A DNA stretch of 64,000 nt. It comes from an uncultured Flavobacteriaceae bacterium. Its GTDB lineage: Bacteria > Bacteroidota > Bacteroidia > Flavobacteriales > Flavobacteriaceae. Shown one piece after another: positions 1 through 7,169 of this stretch; position 1 is the first letter of the stretch; the number at the start of each line of letters is the position of its first letter. Where the stretch lies: the NCBI GenBank assembly GCA_947503005.1, contig CANNCA010000001.1:1-64000 (forward strand), in the 5' to 3' direction. A model generated the notes under the pieces. It searched no databases. It worked only from the letters and a program-made list of their open reading frames with translations, and was not told where the DNA came from. A program made the translations under genes and the position numbers.

Positions 1-756
1 GTGTCGCCTTCCGAGGTCAATTTAGAAGTAGGTGAAACTTTCCTGCTCACGGCAACCACTAAGCCAGCGAATGCAACGAACCAAGGGGTGAGTTGGATAT
101 CGAACAAACCAGAGATAGCCACCATAGATAACGATGGCCTTGTCACCGCGGTAGCGGCGGGGGCTGTAGATGTAACAGTTGCAACCGATGACGGAGGCTA
201 TAATTCCAGTGCCAGAATCAACGTTAGCGGGGGTGTTCCGCCAGAGGTTTCAGTTTACAATGTAGTGGTGTCGCCTTCCGAGGTCACTCTGGGTCTGGGT
301 GAAACATTCTTGCTTTCTGCAACCCCAAAACCTTCCAATGCCACCAACCAAATAGTAAGCTGGTTTTCCAATACCCCTGAAATCGCCTCAATCGATGCAA
401 CGGGCCTTGTCACCGCAGCTGGCTTGGGAGCAACTACTGTCACTGTAACTACAGTCGACGGAGGTTATCAAGCGAGTGCTAGAGTGACCGTAGTAGCCGC
501 AGCTCAGAGCAGCGATATAAGTATGTATCCTATACCTGCTACAGGAAAACTTAATGTTGACCTTTCGACCCTTATGGGTAAAGAGGTTGAAATCAAGCTG
601 TACAATCAAAGTAATAAATTGCTCGAAACTTTTAAAGTGGATCAAAACCATCAAGAAGTCAATGAGTTGATTCTAGAGAATTATCCGAAAGGATACTACT
701 ATCTTTTGTTTCAAACAGATGAAAATGTCTCGGCAAAGCCGATCATCATAAATTAA
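1..756 (+). CDS. Secreted BIG2-repeat protein with type IX sorting domain (5' part outside window)
   Basis: The reading frame is open from the first base, so the gene begins before the window and only its C-terminal 251 residues are visible. Two bacterial Ig-like (BIG2) domains lie at about residues 1-77 and 88-167; each has the VSPSEV start, the W-S-x-N core and the GLVTA(V/A) turn. A linker is followed by a C-terminal type A sorting domain of T9SS cargo (about 174-251: YPIPATGKLNV, the KLYN strand, the YPKGYYYL strand). In this family such proteins are exported by Sec, cross the outer membrane through T9SS, and are anchored or released as adhesins or surface enzymes. The catalytic or binding part, if any, lies upstream and cannot be judged. 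A strong terminator follows directly. Confidence 0.9.
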   Translation: MSPSEVNLEVGETFLLTATTKPANATNQGVSWISNKPEIATIDNDGLVTAVAAGAVDVTVATDDGGYNSSARINVSGGVPPEVSVYNVVVSPSEVTLGLGETFLLSATPKPSNATNQIVSWFSNTPEIASIDATGLVTAAGLGATTVTVTTVDGGYQASARVTVVAAAQSSDISMYPIPATGKLNVDLSTLMGKEVEIKLYNQSNKLLETFKVDQNHQEVNELILENYPKGYYYLLFQTDENVSAKPIIIN

Positions 757-786
757 AAAAAGCCCTGATTGAAATCAGGGCTTTTT
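757..786 (+). terminator. Rho-independent terminator after the T9SS cargo gene
   Basis: A 12-14 bp stem (AAAGCCCTGATT / AATCAGGGCTTT) with a two-base tip is followed by a run of T. It begins one base after the stop codon. The stem is preceded by A and followed by T, so it could also work in the other direction. Confidence 0.9.
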
Positions 787-1195
787 CATTCAATTTATTA
801 TATACCTAACAGTGAAGCTGGCAATTTAAATCCATTTTTCTATTATTATCCCGATGAATGGTATAGCGGTTTTTATCGAAAACAAACTTGGTAGTCGGAA
901 ATAGAGCAAATGGTCGATGATTGGCAATAAAATAGGTGATTTAACGGAGTAATTATTCCAATAATCGAGCTTGTAAAATTCTACTAGACTATCTTATATT
1001 AATTAACCAACTGATTGGTCTACAACTGCATTTCATCGAATTATGGGAATAGAAGGACTAAAATAATTATTAAACTTTCTAAAATCTTTGCCTTTTCTAT
1101 ATCAAATTCTTTTTGTGTAATGACGCATGCAATAAAATTAACCCCTATTGATTAAAAAGATTAAATCATGGAAACTAGTATATATTAGGGGCATT
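787..1195. other. Gene-free stretch of about 400 bp
   Basis: No convincing coding frame, RNA gene or repeat was seen on either strand. The only structure is a CCCCTA (about 1142) / TAGGGG (about 1186) pair separated by some 40 bases, too loose to call. It separates the terminated T9SS cargo gene from the convergent DUF2721 gene. Confidence 0.5.
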
Positions 1196-1582
1196 TTATT
1201 CTATATCCTTTAATTGTATAGAAAGTGCTTTTGTAGACAATTGTACTTCTATCAATGATAAGACCAATGAAATCATCAAAGCTAAAAGACTGGCACCGAA
1301 GATTACATTCGCCCAAAAAGGTATGTCCACATAAATCAATGCCATTGTAATAACAGCTAATAAAAAGCTGAAGATTGCTGCTGCTTGCATATTCTTGATG
1401 ATGGTCAATCTTTTGCTAAGCTTTTTAACCTGTAACCCAACTGATTCTGATTCTGTTTCTTTATATTTTTGGTGTAGCTGCCTAATTAATGCCGCTATCG
1501 CCAAATATCTTGCATTATATGCTAGCATCGTTAGCGATATAGCTGGAAAAAGAAGTGCGGGAATACTCAATGTTAACTCCAT
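1196..1582 (-). CDS. DUF2721 family membrane protein
   Basis: This 128-residue protein has three hydrophobic segments (about 5-25, 66-86 and 90-112). The N-terminal signature, PALLFPAISLTMLAYNARYL followed closely by ALIRQLH, is typical of the DUF2721 family of small inner-membrane proteins, whose function is unknown. A polar stretch rich in K and E (about 36-60) joins the first and second helices. Its start lies 3 bp from the stop of the upstream ThuA-like gene, so the two are probably cotranscribed. No enzyme motif is visible. The family assignment is made from memory of its N-terminal pattern. Confidence 0.75.
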   Translation of the reverse strand: MELTLSIPALLFPAISLTMLAYNARYLAIAALIRQLHQKYKETESESVGLQVKKLSKRLTIIKNMQAAAIFSFLLAVITMALIYVDIPFWANVIFGASLLALMISLVLSLIEVQLSTKALSIQLKDIE

Positions 1583-1585
1583 ATA

Positions 1586-2545
1586 CTATTTTTCAACGGC
1601 AACTGAACTTGATCTATCCGCGACAGGAAAATTCTCGGGAATAGGCTGAGTAACCTCACCCGTAGCCGCCCATTCAGTGCCGCGTAACATGGTGGTCAAA
1701 AAACCAACGCAGTTTACCGAGTAATCAGCATGCCCCATGATATTATGAAAAATACGCCCTTTACCATAATTCAACACCATCAAAGCAGGTTCATGTCTAC
1801 CAGTACCCTTGTTGTTCGAATCTGCATAGGCAGTTGCTAATATTTCCATATTTTCAGCAGGGCCTCGGAGGCTATTATAGAGTTCGTCTTTGGTGTGCAT
1901 CCAAACCTTGGGCATACCGTTAGTTATCGGATGATCTAAGTTTCGAACTTGTATTTGATATTCACTTTGTGGGCCATGGGCGCCCCCAGGACCCGGGGTT
2001 TCATCACGGATTAATTCTCCCGCGTCATTATAATAAACATATGGACCATCTTTTTCAGTTCGGTCGCCCCAACCGCCAAGACCGATCATCTTATTATAGG
2101 CTTTCCATTCTGGGAAGGAGTTATCCGCAGCATGAAAAACAACCAGTCCGCCACCGTTTTCTATGTAAATTTCAAAAGCCTTTTGAGTTTCTTCTGGCCA
2201 ATCCGCAGCATTCCATCCAAAATTGGAAATGATTACGTCATATTTTGAAAAATCAGGATTGAAATCTGGATCCGTTTTAGGTTTTTCCAATGCTATAGTC
2301 GCTGCGAGGCCTTCGATAGGAAATTCGGAAATGAATTCCTCTCCTTTCCAGGTATAGGCCGAACGTTGAACGTCTACAGAGAACAAGCCAGTTTTCTCCA
2401 AATGATTTTTTAGCATAACCGTTATTTTAGGCCATTGCTCATGGTTATTTTGACCATCAATAATGAGCGTTTTGATAGTTGCCGTTTCTTGGGAGTTCAG
2501 CAAAACTGAAAGAGCTAGGAAAAAGAATAAAAGAGGACGCTTCAT
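1586..2545 (-). CDS. ThuA-like domain protein, secreted
   Basis: The 319-residue protein has a signal peptide (MKRPLLFFFLALSVLLNSQ) and then a ThuA / glutamine-amidotransferase-like fold: an N-terminal LIIDGQNNHEQWPK segment, YDVIISNFGW, and GGGLVVFHAADNSFPEW, where the class I amidotransferase nucleophile region would lie but no cysteine is present. The C-terminal half has GHADYSVNCVGF and TEWAATGEVTQPIP, as in ThuA proteins of Bacteroidota. Such proteins often sit with sugar oxidoreductases and are thought to act on glycans or keto-sugars; the reaction here is unknown. It is probably periplasmic. It lies just upstream of the DUF2721 gene, and the next upstream gene, GyrI-like, is 51 bp away. 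Confidence 0.85.
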   Translation of the reverse strand: MKRPLLFFFLALSVLLNSQETATIKTLIIDGQNNHEQWPKITVMLKNHLEKTGLFSVDVQRSAYTWKGEEFISEFPIEGLAATIALEKPKTDPDFNPDFSKYDVIISNFGWNAADWPEETQKAFEIYIENGGGLVVFHAADNSFPEWKAYNKMIGLGGWGDRTEKDGPYVYYNDAGELIRDETPGPGGAHGPQSEYQIQVRNLDHPITNGMPKVWMHTKDELYNSLRGPAENMEILATAYADSNNKGTGRHEPALMVLNYGKGRIFHNIMGHADYSVNCVGFLTTMLRGTEWAATGEVTQPIPENFPVADRSSSVAVEK

Positions 2546-2596
2546 GTTACTATTTTTAAGTTTTTAAAGATACGATTTACAAAACCGGAAACATAA

Positions 2597-3082
2597 CTAC
2601 GCTATTTTTCGAATCGGAATCCATATTTCTTCTTCGGAAGATGGATCATTGTTCTTGTAGTTTGCGCCCAATACTTCAAAGTGTGGACGACTGTCCAAAA
2701 TATATTCGGAATTCGGCAACCATTCGCCAAAAATAAACTGTATGGTTTTTGGAAAATCACTTGATGGGCCTTTATGAAGAAAAATTGCGTAGAGCCCTGA
2801 TTTCAGTATAAATGAATCAAAACCAAATGGTATATTCTCATGATTTTCGACTTCTATCGCAGCCCATTTGGTAAATTCCGTATTAGGATTGAACTTTTCA
2901 AAATACACTTGGTTATCGTATATTTGAACGGAGTACAAGTCGGTTCCGACCCCGTTTTCAACTAACGATTTGTGCGTCATAAAGTCTTTCCAAAGGTTCG
3001 AAGTTTTGTTGTTACTCAATGATATCCGTACTGATTTGCCAACTAGAAGTTTAGCGGGCAAAGTTTCGATTCTTGACTTCAA
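2597..3082 (-). CDS. GyrI-like / AraC effector-binding domain protein
   Basis: The 161-residue protein matches the stand-alone GyrI-like effector-binding fold: ETLPAKLLVGKSVRIS at the start, LWKDFM, TDLYSVQIY, FTKWAAIEV, GLYAIFLHKG, FIFGEWLPNSEYILDSRPHFEVL and a final EEEIWIPIRK. The strand order and the conserved acidic residue near the end are typical of proteins that bind small lipophilic ligands or of the ligand domain of AraC regulators. No DNA-binding domain is present, so it may be a ligand scavenger or hydrolase. The start codon is TTG; no in-frame ATG occurs between the upstream stop and this point. It follows the ADP-ribosylglycohydrolase-like gene by 27 bp. Confidence 0.75.
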   Translation of the reverse strand: MKSRIETLPAKLLVGKSVRISLSNNKTSNLWKDFMTHKSLVENGVGTDLYSVQIYDNQVYFEKFNPNTEFTKWAAIEVENHENIPFGFDSFILKSGLYAIFLHKGPSSDFPKTIQFIFGEWLPNSEYILDSRPHFEVLGANYKNNDPSSEEEIWIPIRKIA

Positions 3083-3109
3083 TAAATGAGGATTTAAATT
3101 TGTAAAAAA

Positions 3110-4531
3110 TTAATTGCCAGGAAGAATTTGGAAATCATTTTCAGGTATATACCATAAATCTTTTTCAAGATCCACGCCTCCTCCCATTTCTTTCATAACT
3201 ACACGATCAATGATAAATATTCCTGTCTTAGCCATGTTTTCAAAGTTATCAAGACCATCGTTCGGAAAATTAACACGGGTTCGATGAATATTGAACTTAT
3301 CGGAGAATTTTCGTCCGAAAGCCTCCTCAATTCCATTTTTACCGTACATAAAGCCAAGAAGTCCACCCCAAGTGGCCGTTGGGTTGTCAGAATCCCATCC
3401 GGCTAATGCTCCTATTTTAATGGTTTCCTTTAGGTCGCCTTCGCCGTACAAAAGGCTTACGATGCTAGCCGCAAAATTAATACCTCCAACAAAACACCCA
3501 TTACAAAATATGTTTTTTGATGTGATTTTGTACCCATCCATTTGATTTACTTGGTAACGCTCATAGACTGCATCGCGAGCCTCTTCCCAAGAAACACCTT
3601 GCTGATATTGACTTTTTACAAAATCGTACATTTTTGCGGAATATGAATCCGTTGGCAACCGTTTTCGGGCTTCTTCCGCCATCCAAAGAATTTGTTCCTT
3701 TCTTGAAAGAGATTCATCAACTCTTGAGGCCAAAGAATACATGATAACGTAGAATTCTGAAATCCATGCTGCATTTTCTCGAGCGGTTGTGCGTATGGGC
3801 AAATGTGACATCTTTAGGGCAATATCTGGTCGTGAGGGAGAAAAGAATCCGAATATCTCAGTGGTCAATTGTGCGTCGATCATTTCATGATAATTATCGT
3901 AAACAGTATCCTTAGTGATTTCGGGATCACTTGTTTCGGGCGGAATCCTACCCTGTAGCATCAACTCAAGGGCACGCTGATTCGCTACCCATAAATAGTT
4001 TTCCTCTTCATGCATTAAATGTTTTAACCACCCTTCACGAATTTGTTCGCCAGTCAAGATGCTTGTTTGATTGCTATGCAATAAATGCTGATACATATAT
4101 TCAATGTCCGTATCGTCATCAGCTCCCCAAACCTCATTTTCCCCTCTAAAAACGAAATCTATGGTTTCTGATAAGTCACTTGGAGTATTACCGGACCAAA
4201 TATTAGGCAAATCTGGTTTGCCCCAATCTTCTCTTGTGTAGAAATAACCTGTTTTGGTTTCTCCGATGTTGCCTACTTTATCCATTTCGGTAACCAAGCC
4301 TGTCCAGTTGGCAATACATTGTGCTAGCCAAAAACCATACAATCTGTCGGCATATGCTGCCCTTGAGATTAGTTGATCACCAGGTTTTGGGTTGTACGGC
4401 TTATAGGTCAACGTTGAGTCCTTCAGCGAGTTTTTACTCGTTGGGGTATCAGTTTTTCTATCCTGCTTACAGTAACACAATGCAAATAAACTTACTATAA
4501 TTACTAAATTTCTATATGAGCTTAATGTCAT
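3110..4531 (-). CDS. ADP-ribosylglycohydrolase-fold lipoprotein
   Basis: The protein (473 residues) starts with a lipoprotein signal peptide whose lipobox ends at LCYC (residues 17-20), so it is likely periplasmic and membrane-anchored. The body shows the two metal-binding signatures of the ADP-ribosylglycohydrolase (DraG/ARH) fold: GADDDTDIEYMY (about 135-146) and AGWDSDNPTATWGGLLG (about 378-394). Known members remove ADP-ribose from proteins or small molecules with two Mg ions. A periplasmic location makes a protein-ADP-ribose substrate doubtful; secreted members in Bacteroidota often lie near glycan genes, so a glycoside or nucleoside substrate is also possible. The likely cotranscribed neighbours are GyrI-like and ThuA-like. 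Confidence 0.8.
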   Translation of the reverse strand: MTLSSYRNLVIIVSLFALCYCKQDRKTDTPTSKNSLKDSTLTYKPYNPKPGDQLISRAAYADRLYGFWLAQCIANWTGLVTEMDKVGNIGETKTGYFYTREDWGKPDLPNIWSGNTPSDLSETIDFVFRGENEVWGADDDTDIEYMYQHLLHSNQTSILTGEQIREGWLKHLMHEEENYLWVANQRALELMLQGRIPPETSDPEITKDTVYDNYHEMIDAQLTTEIFGFFSPSRPDIALKMSHLPIRTTARENAAWISEFYVIMYSLASRVDESLSRKEQILWMAEEARKRLPTDSYSAKMYDFVKSQYQQGVSWEEARDAVYERYQVNQMDGYKITSKNIFCNGCFVGGINFAASIVSLLYGEGDLKETIKIGALAGWDSDNPTATWGGLLGFMYGKNGIEEAFGRKFSDKFNIHRTRVNFPNDGLDNFENMAKTGIFIIDRVVMKEMGGGVDLEKDLWYIPENDFQILPGN

Positions 4532-4558
4532 TTACTTCTTGAAATAAAAATATTGAAC

Positions 4559-4629
4559 AAAGGAGGTTAAAGATGCAGTTTAATTTTTTACTGAAAAATA
4601 ATCTTTGGCTAAAATTAGGATTTATATAA
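4559..4629 (+). other. Possible 18-codon reading frame behind an exceptionally strong Shine-Dalgarno
   Basis: AAAGGAGGT, a full anti-SD complement, stands 4-5 bases before an ATG at 4573, which opens an 18-codon frame (M Q F N F L L K N N L W L K L G F I) ending in TAA at 4629. Nearly all other starts in this window lack such a site. It lies between two divergent genes, about 80 bp before the glycine-rich protein gene. It may be a leader peptide, a ribosome-binding decoy or chance. Confidence 0.25.
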
Positions 4630-4707
4630 ATATTTATATATTCTTTTGCGTATCTACTTAAATTTTTGTTAATTTATTGACATATAACCAACTAAACAAT
4701 AAATAAA

Positions 4708-5007
4708 ATGGAAGAGTATTTACCATTAATCATTCAATTGGTTACAGGTGCCCTAGGAGGCAACGTAGCTGGAAAGTTATTAAAGAATTTATCTCTTGGT
4801 ACCGTTGGCAACTCAATTGCCGGTATTCTTGGCGGTGGCCTTGGAGGTCAACTTCTAGGGATGCTGGGGATGGGAGCAGGAGCAGCTGCAGGAGCCGATG
4901 GAGGAATGGATATGTCTGCAATATTAGGAAGTGTAGCAGGTGGAGGCGTAGGTGGAGGAGTTCTAATGGCCATCATTGGTGCCATTAAAAACGCCATGTC
5001 AAAATAA
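4708..5007 (+). CDS. Small glycine-rich membrane protein, function unknown
   Basis: The 99-residue protein is built almost entirely of Gly, Ala, Leu, Ile and Val with repeated G-x-x-x-G and GG patterns: GGNVAGKLL (about 17-25), GILGGGLGGQLLGMLGMG (about 39-56) and GGGVGGGVLMAIIGAI (about 77-92). It starts with a short acidic segment (MEEYLP) and ends in a basic tail (KNAMSK). The pattern fits two or three tightly packed membrane helices or an oligomeric membrane peptide. I recognise similar small proteins in other Flavobacteriaceae only as hypotheticals. It stands alone, with its own terminator downstream, which supports a monocistronic and probably expressed gene. Confidence 0.8.
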   Translation: MEEYLPLIIQLVTGALGGNVAGKLLKNLSLGTVGNSIAGILGGGLGGQLLGMLGMGAGAAAGADGGMDMSAILGSVAGGGVGGGVLMAIIGAIKNAMSK

Positions 5008-5028
5008 GAATAACAACGATAACTAATC

Positions 5029-5064
5029 AACCCGCCCAGTTTTTTATAAACGGGTGGGTTTTTT
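5029..5064 (+). terminator. Terminator after the glycine-rich protein gene
   Basis: AACCCGCCC pairs with GGGTGGGTT (one G-T pair) across a loop of about 14 bases and is followed directly by a T run. Confidence 0.85.
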
Positions 5065-5084
5065 AATGTCGTACATAGAACAGC

Positions 5085-5092
5085 TATTTTTG
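5085..5092 (+). promoter_or_regulatory. Bacteroidota -7 box before the cyclophilin gene
   Basis: TATTTTTG matches the flavobacterial -7 consensus TAnnTTTG and lies 21 bases before the ATG at 5114. The -33 TTG is replaced by TTT at the expected distance. Confidence 0.5.
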
Positions 5093-5113
5093 ATAAATAA
5101 CTAAAAGAAAAAA

Positions 5114-5686
5114 ATGAAGTTTTTATTATCAGTCGCCATAATAGTTGTTTTTCTAAATTGTAACGGGCAAAAAACCTATGAGATAGGGGAAGTCAAAACT
5201 CCGAAAGGCGATATTCTTATTAGGCTTTACGACGAAACACCAAATCATAAGAAAAGTTTCATTCAATTGGCGAAAGATGGTTATTGGGATTCGTTGAGCT
5301 TCAATAGGGTAATTCCCAATTTTGTTGCCCAAGGCGGATGCCCAGATACCCCCGAAGGTTTCAAGGATCCCGAATATTTGTTAGAACCCGAATTCAATGA
5401 AAAACTATTACATGAATATGGTGCCCTAGGAGCAGGAAGGGACGGCAACCCTCAAAAGCTTTCGGCACGCTGCCAGTTTTACATTGTACAGAACAAAGAA
5501 GGAGAACATCGTTTAGATGGTGATTATACAGTTTTTGGAAAAGTTATCAAAGGAATGGATATTGTTGATGCTATCGTAAATGTAAAAAGAGATTCCATAG
5601 ACCAACCATTAGAACCAGTCACCTTGGATGTAAATATTATCATTAAAACCAAAGCAGAATTAAAAGCATTGGGATATACCCCCTAA
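5114..5686 (+). CDS. Cyclophilin-type peptidyl-prolyl isomerase, lipoprotein
   Basis: The 190-residue protein has a lipoprotein signal (lipobox FLNC, Cys at 16) and a cyclophilin domain from about residue 24. Visible family motifs are the FNRVIPNFVAQGG segment holding the catalytic Arg and the substrate-binding Phe/Gln, GALGAGRDGNPQKLSARCQFYIV in place of the usual MAN..T.GSQFFI region, and DGDYTVFGKVIKGMDIVDAI near the end. It would catalyse cis-trans isomerisation of prolyl bonds in periplasmic proteins and assist envelope protein folding. Its stop lies 14 bp from the stop of the convergent M28 peptidase gene, with no terminator between. Confidence 0.9.
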   Translation: MKFLLSVAIIVVFLNCNGQKTYEIGEVKTPKGDILIRLYDETPNHKKSFIQLAKDGYWDSLSFNRVIPNFVAQGGCPDTPEGFKDPEYLLEPEFNEKLLHEYGALGAGRDGNPQKLSARCQFYIVQNKEGEHRLDGDYTVFGKVIKGMDIVDAIVNVKRDSIDQPLEPVTLDVNIIIKTKAELKALGYTP

Positions 5687-5700
5687 TTGATTAACAAGAA

Positions 5701-7152
5701 CTATTCATCCCATTTCCAGTCCCCACCGATAATCAATTTTTCCTTTAAGTTGTTTTTGATCATAAACTCCTTGGTGGTTTCACTATCCATTTTCGTGGCT
5801 GGAAGTTTTTCTGCATTGGCCAAACCATATAGCATCATAGTACCAAAACGAGCGGTATTGGTAATATGTTCTTTGTTGACCAAGTTGAAATCATCACAAT
5901 CAGAATGGTAGCAGCCATAAATAGAACGATCTAAATTACTATGAACCGATAGAATTGGAACACCTTCTAGCATAAACGGTTGATGGTCGCTGTGAAGTCC
6001 TGATTTGTTCGAAAAGTTGTTTTGATAAACGGTGTCGTGTTTTTGAATGGCGGCACCTAAATCCTTGAAGAAATTTTCGTCATCTAATTGTCCCCCAGCG
6101 TTCATTCCAATAGGGTTACCAGACATATCAAGGTTCATCATGTATTTGATGTTATCGATGGTTTTACTTGCTATGGCCTCGTTTACCAAGTGTTTAGAAC
6201 CTAGCAAACCCTGTTCTTCACCCATGAACATAACGAATTTTACCGTTCTTTTAGGCTGAAGTTTGTTCGCCTTAAAGGCTCGGGCAATATCTAAAACCGC
6301 AAAGGAACCTATGCCATTATCAATGGCTCCAGTGGCCAAATCCCAAGAATCTAAATGACCACCGATAAAGATTTCTTCCTCGGGAATTTCACTACCCCTT
6401 AAAGTAGCCACCACATTTCTAGCTTTAATGACTTCGCTTTTATTGGTCATTTTTATTTCAGCAGTAGCTTTTGAAGTTTTTAAAGTCTCTTTAAGCGCCA
6501 TACCGTCTTCCATGCCGATACAAACTGCAGGAATAGTAATCAGTTCTCCTGTAACCGAGGCGGTTCCTGTCAATAATACACCATTAGGTACTTGATTGAT
6601 AATAATGATGCCAATTGCACCATATTTTATGGCCAAGGCGGTCTTTTCACTGCGATGCAAATTGGTCAAACCTTCTTCGCTTCCTTCCAAAATGCTGATA
6701 TATACCAACGCAATTTTTCCTTTTACCGCCTCTGAATTGACTAGGTAATCTGCTTTTAAACCATTGCCCATATCAACAATTTCTCCAGTAACTTCGGCTT
6801 GTACAGGGGAATGCCCTAAAGTAACCACTTTGACCGGTTCGTTGTTTATATCAAGGGTCACTTGATCACGGGCCCACGCCTCCACTTCAAATGTTTGGTA
6901 TTTGACATCTTCGAAGCCGTATTCCTTGAATTTGTTGAAAGTATACTCTTCCGCTTTTGCCCCGTTTTCAGAACCGGTCAATCGATGTCCAATGGTTTTC
7001 GTCGCCTCTTCTAAGGTGCTGTAGGCTTTAGAATTTTGTTGAATTTCAGTATCAAGCCTTGCAAAGAGCTCATCTTGTGTTTCTTCTTTGTTGGTTTCGG
7101 TGCAGGATATGGCAAGTGCTGTAAGTAGTATGAATAGATTGATTTTCCGCAT
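5701..7152 (-). CDS. M28 family zinc aminopeptidase with PA domain, lipoprotein
   Basis: This 483-residue protein begins with a lipoprotein signal (lipobox AISC, Cys at 17). A protease-associated (PA) insert lies at about 110-245. The M28 catalytic core follows: GGHLDSWDLATGAIDNGIG supplies the first two metal ligands, MGEEQGLLGS the catalytic Glu and a ligand, MNLDMSGNP the next Asp, and SDHQPF the last His. Such enzymes release N-terminal amino acids or dipeptides in the periplasm. It lies 17 bp downstream of the large VPS10/BNR gene and is probably cotranscribed with it; the divergent gene on the other side is also a peptidase, so the region looks like a peptide-degradation locus. Confidence 0.93.
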   Translation of the reverse strand: MRKINLFILLTALAISCTETNKEETQDELFARLDTEIQQNSKAYSTLEEATKTIGHRLTGSENGAKAEEYTFNKFKEYGFEDVKYQTFEVEAWARDQVTLDINNEPVKVVTLGHSPVQAEVTGEIVDMGNGLKADYLVNSEAVKGKIALVYISILEGSEEGLTNLHRSEKTALAIKYGAIGIIIINQVPNGVLLTGTASVTGELITIPAVCIGMEDGMALKETLKTSKATAEIKMTNKSEVIKARNVVATLRGSEIPEEEIFIGGHLDSWDLATGAIDNGIGSFAVLDIARAFKANKLQPKRTVKFVMFMGEEQGLLGSKHLVNEAIASKTIDNIKYMMNLDMSGNPIGMNAGGQLDDENFFKDLGAAIQKHDTVYQNNFSNKSGLHSDHQPFMLEGVPILSVHSNLDRSIYGCYHSDCDDFNLVNKEHITNTARFGTMMLYGLANAEKLPATKMDSETTKEFMIKNNLKEKLIIGGDWKWDE

Positions 7153-7169
7153 TTTAAGTTTTCGTTTTA

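Noticed and set aside
388-654. Minus-strand open frame of 88 codons opposite the T9SS cargo gene
   Set aside because: It overlaps a gene with clear domain structure, has no motif and reads the complement of the sorting domain.
787-1195. Decayed gene or RNA gene in the first intergenic gap
   Set aside because: No frame gives recognisable protein similarity and no promoter or terminator pair encloses the stretch.
1590-2545. ThuA-like protein as an active glutamine amidotransferase
   Set aside because: The nucleophile position in GGLVVFHAADN has no cysteine.
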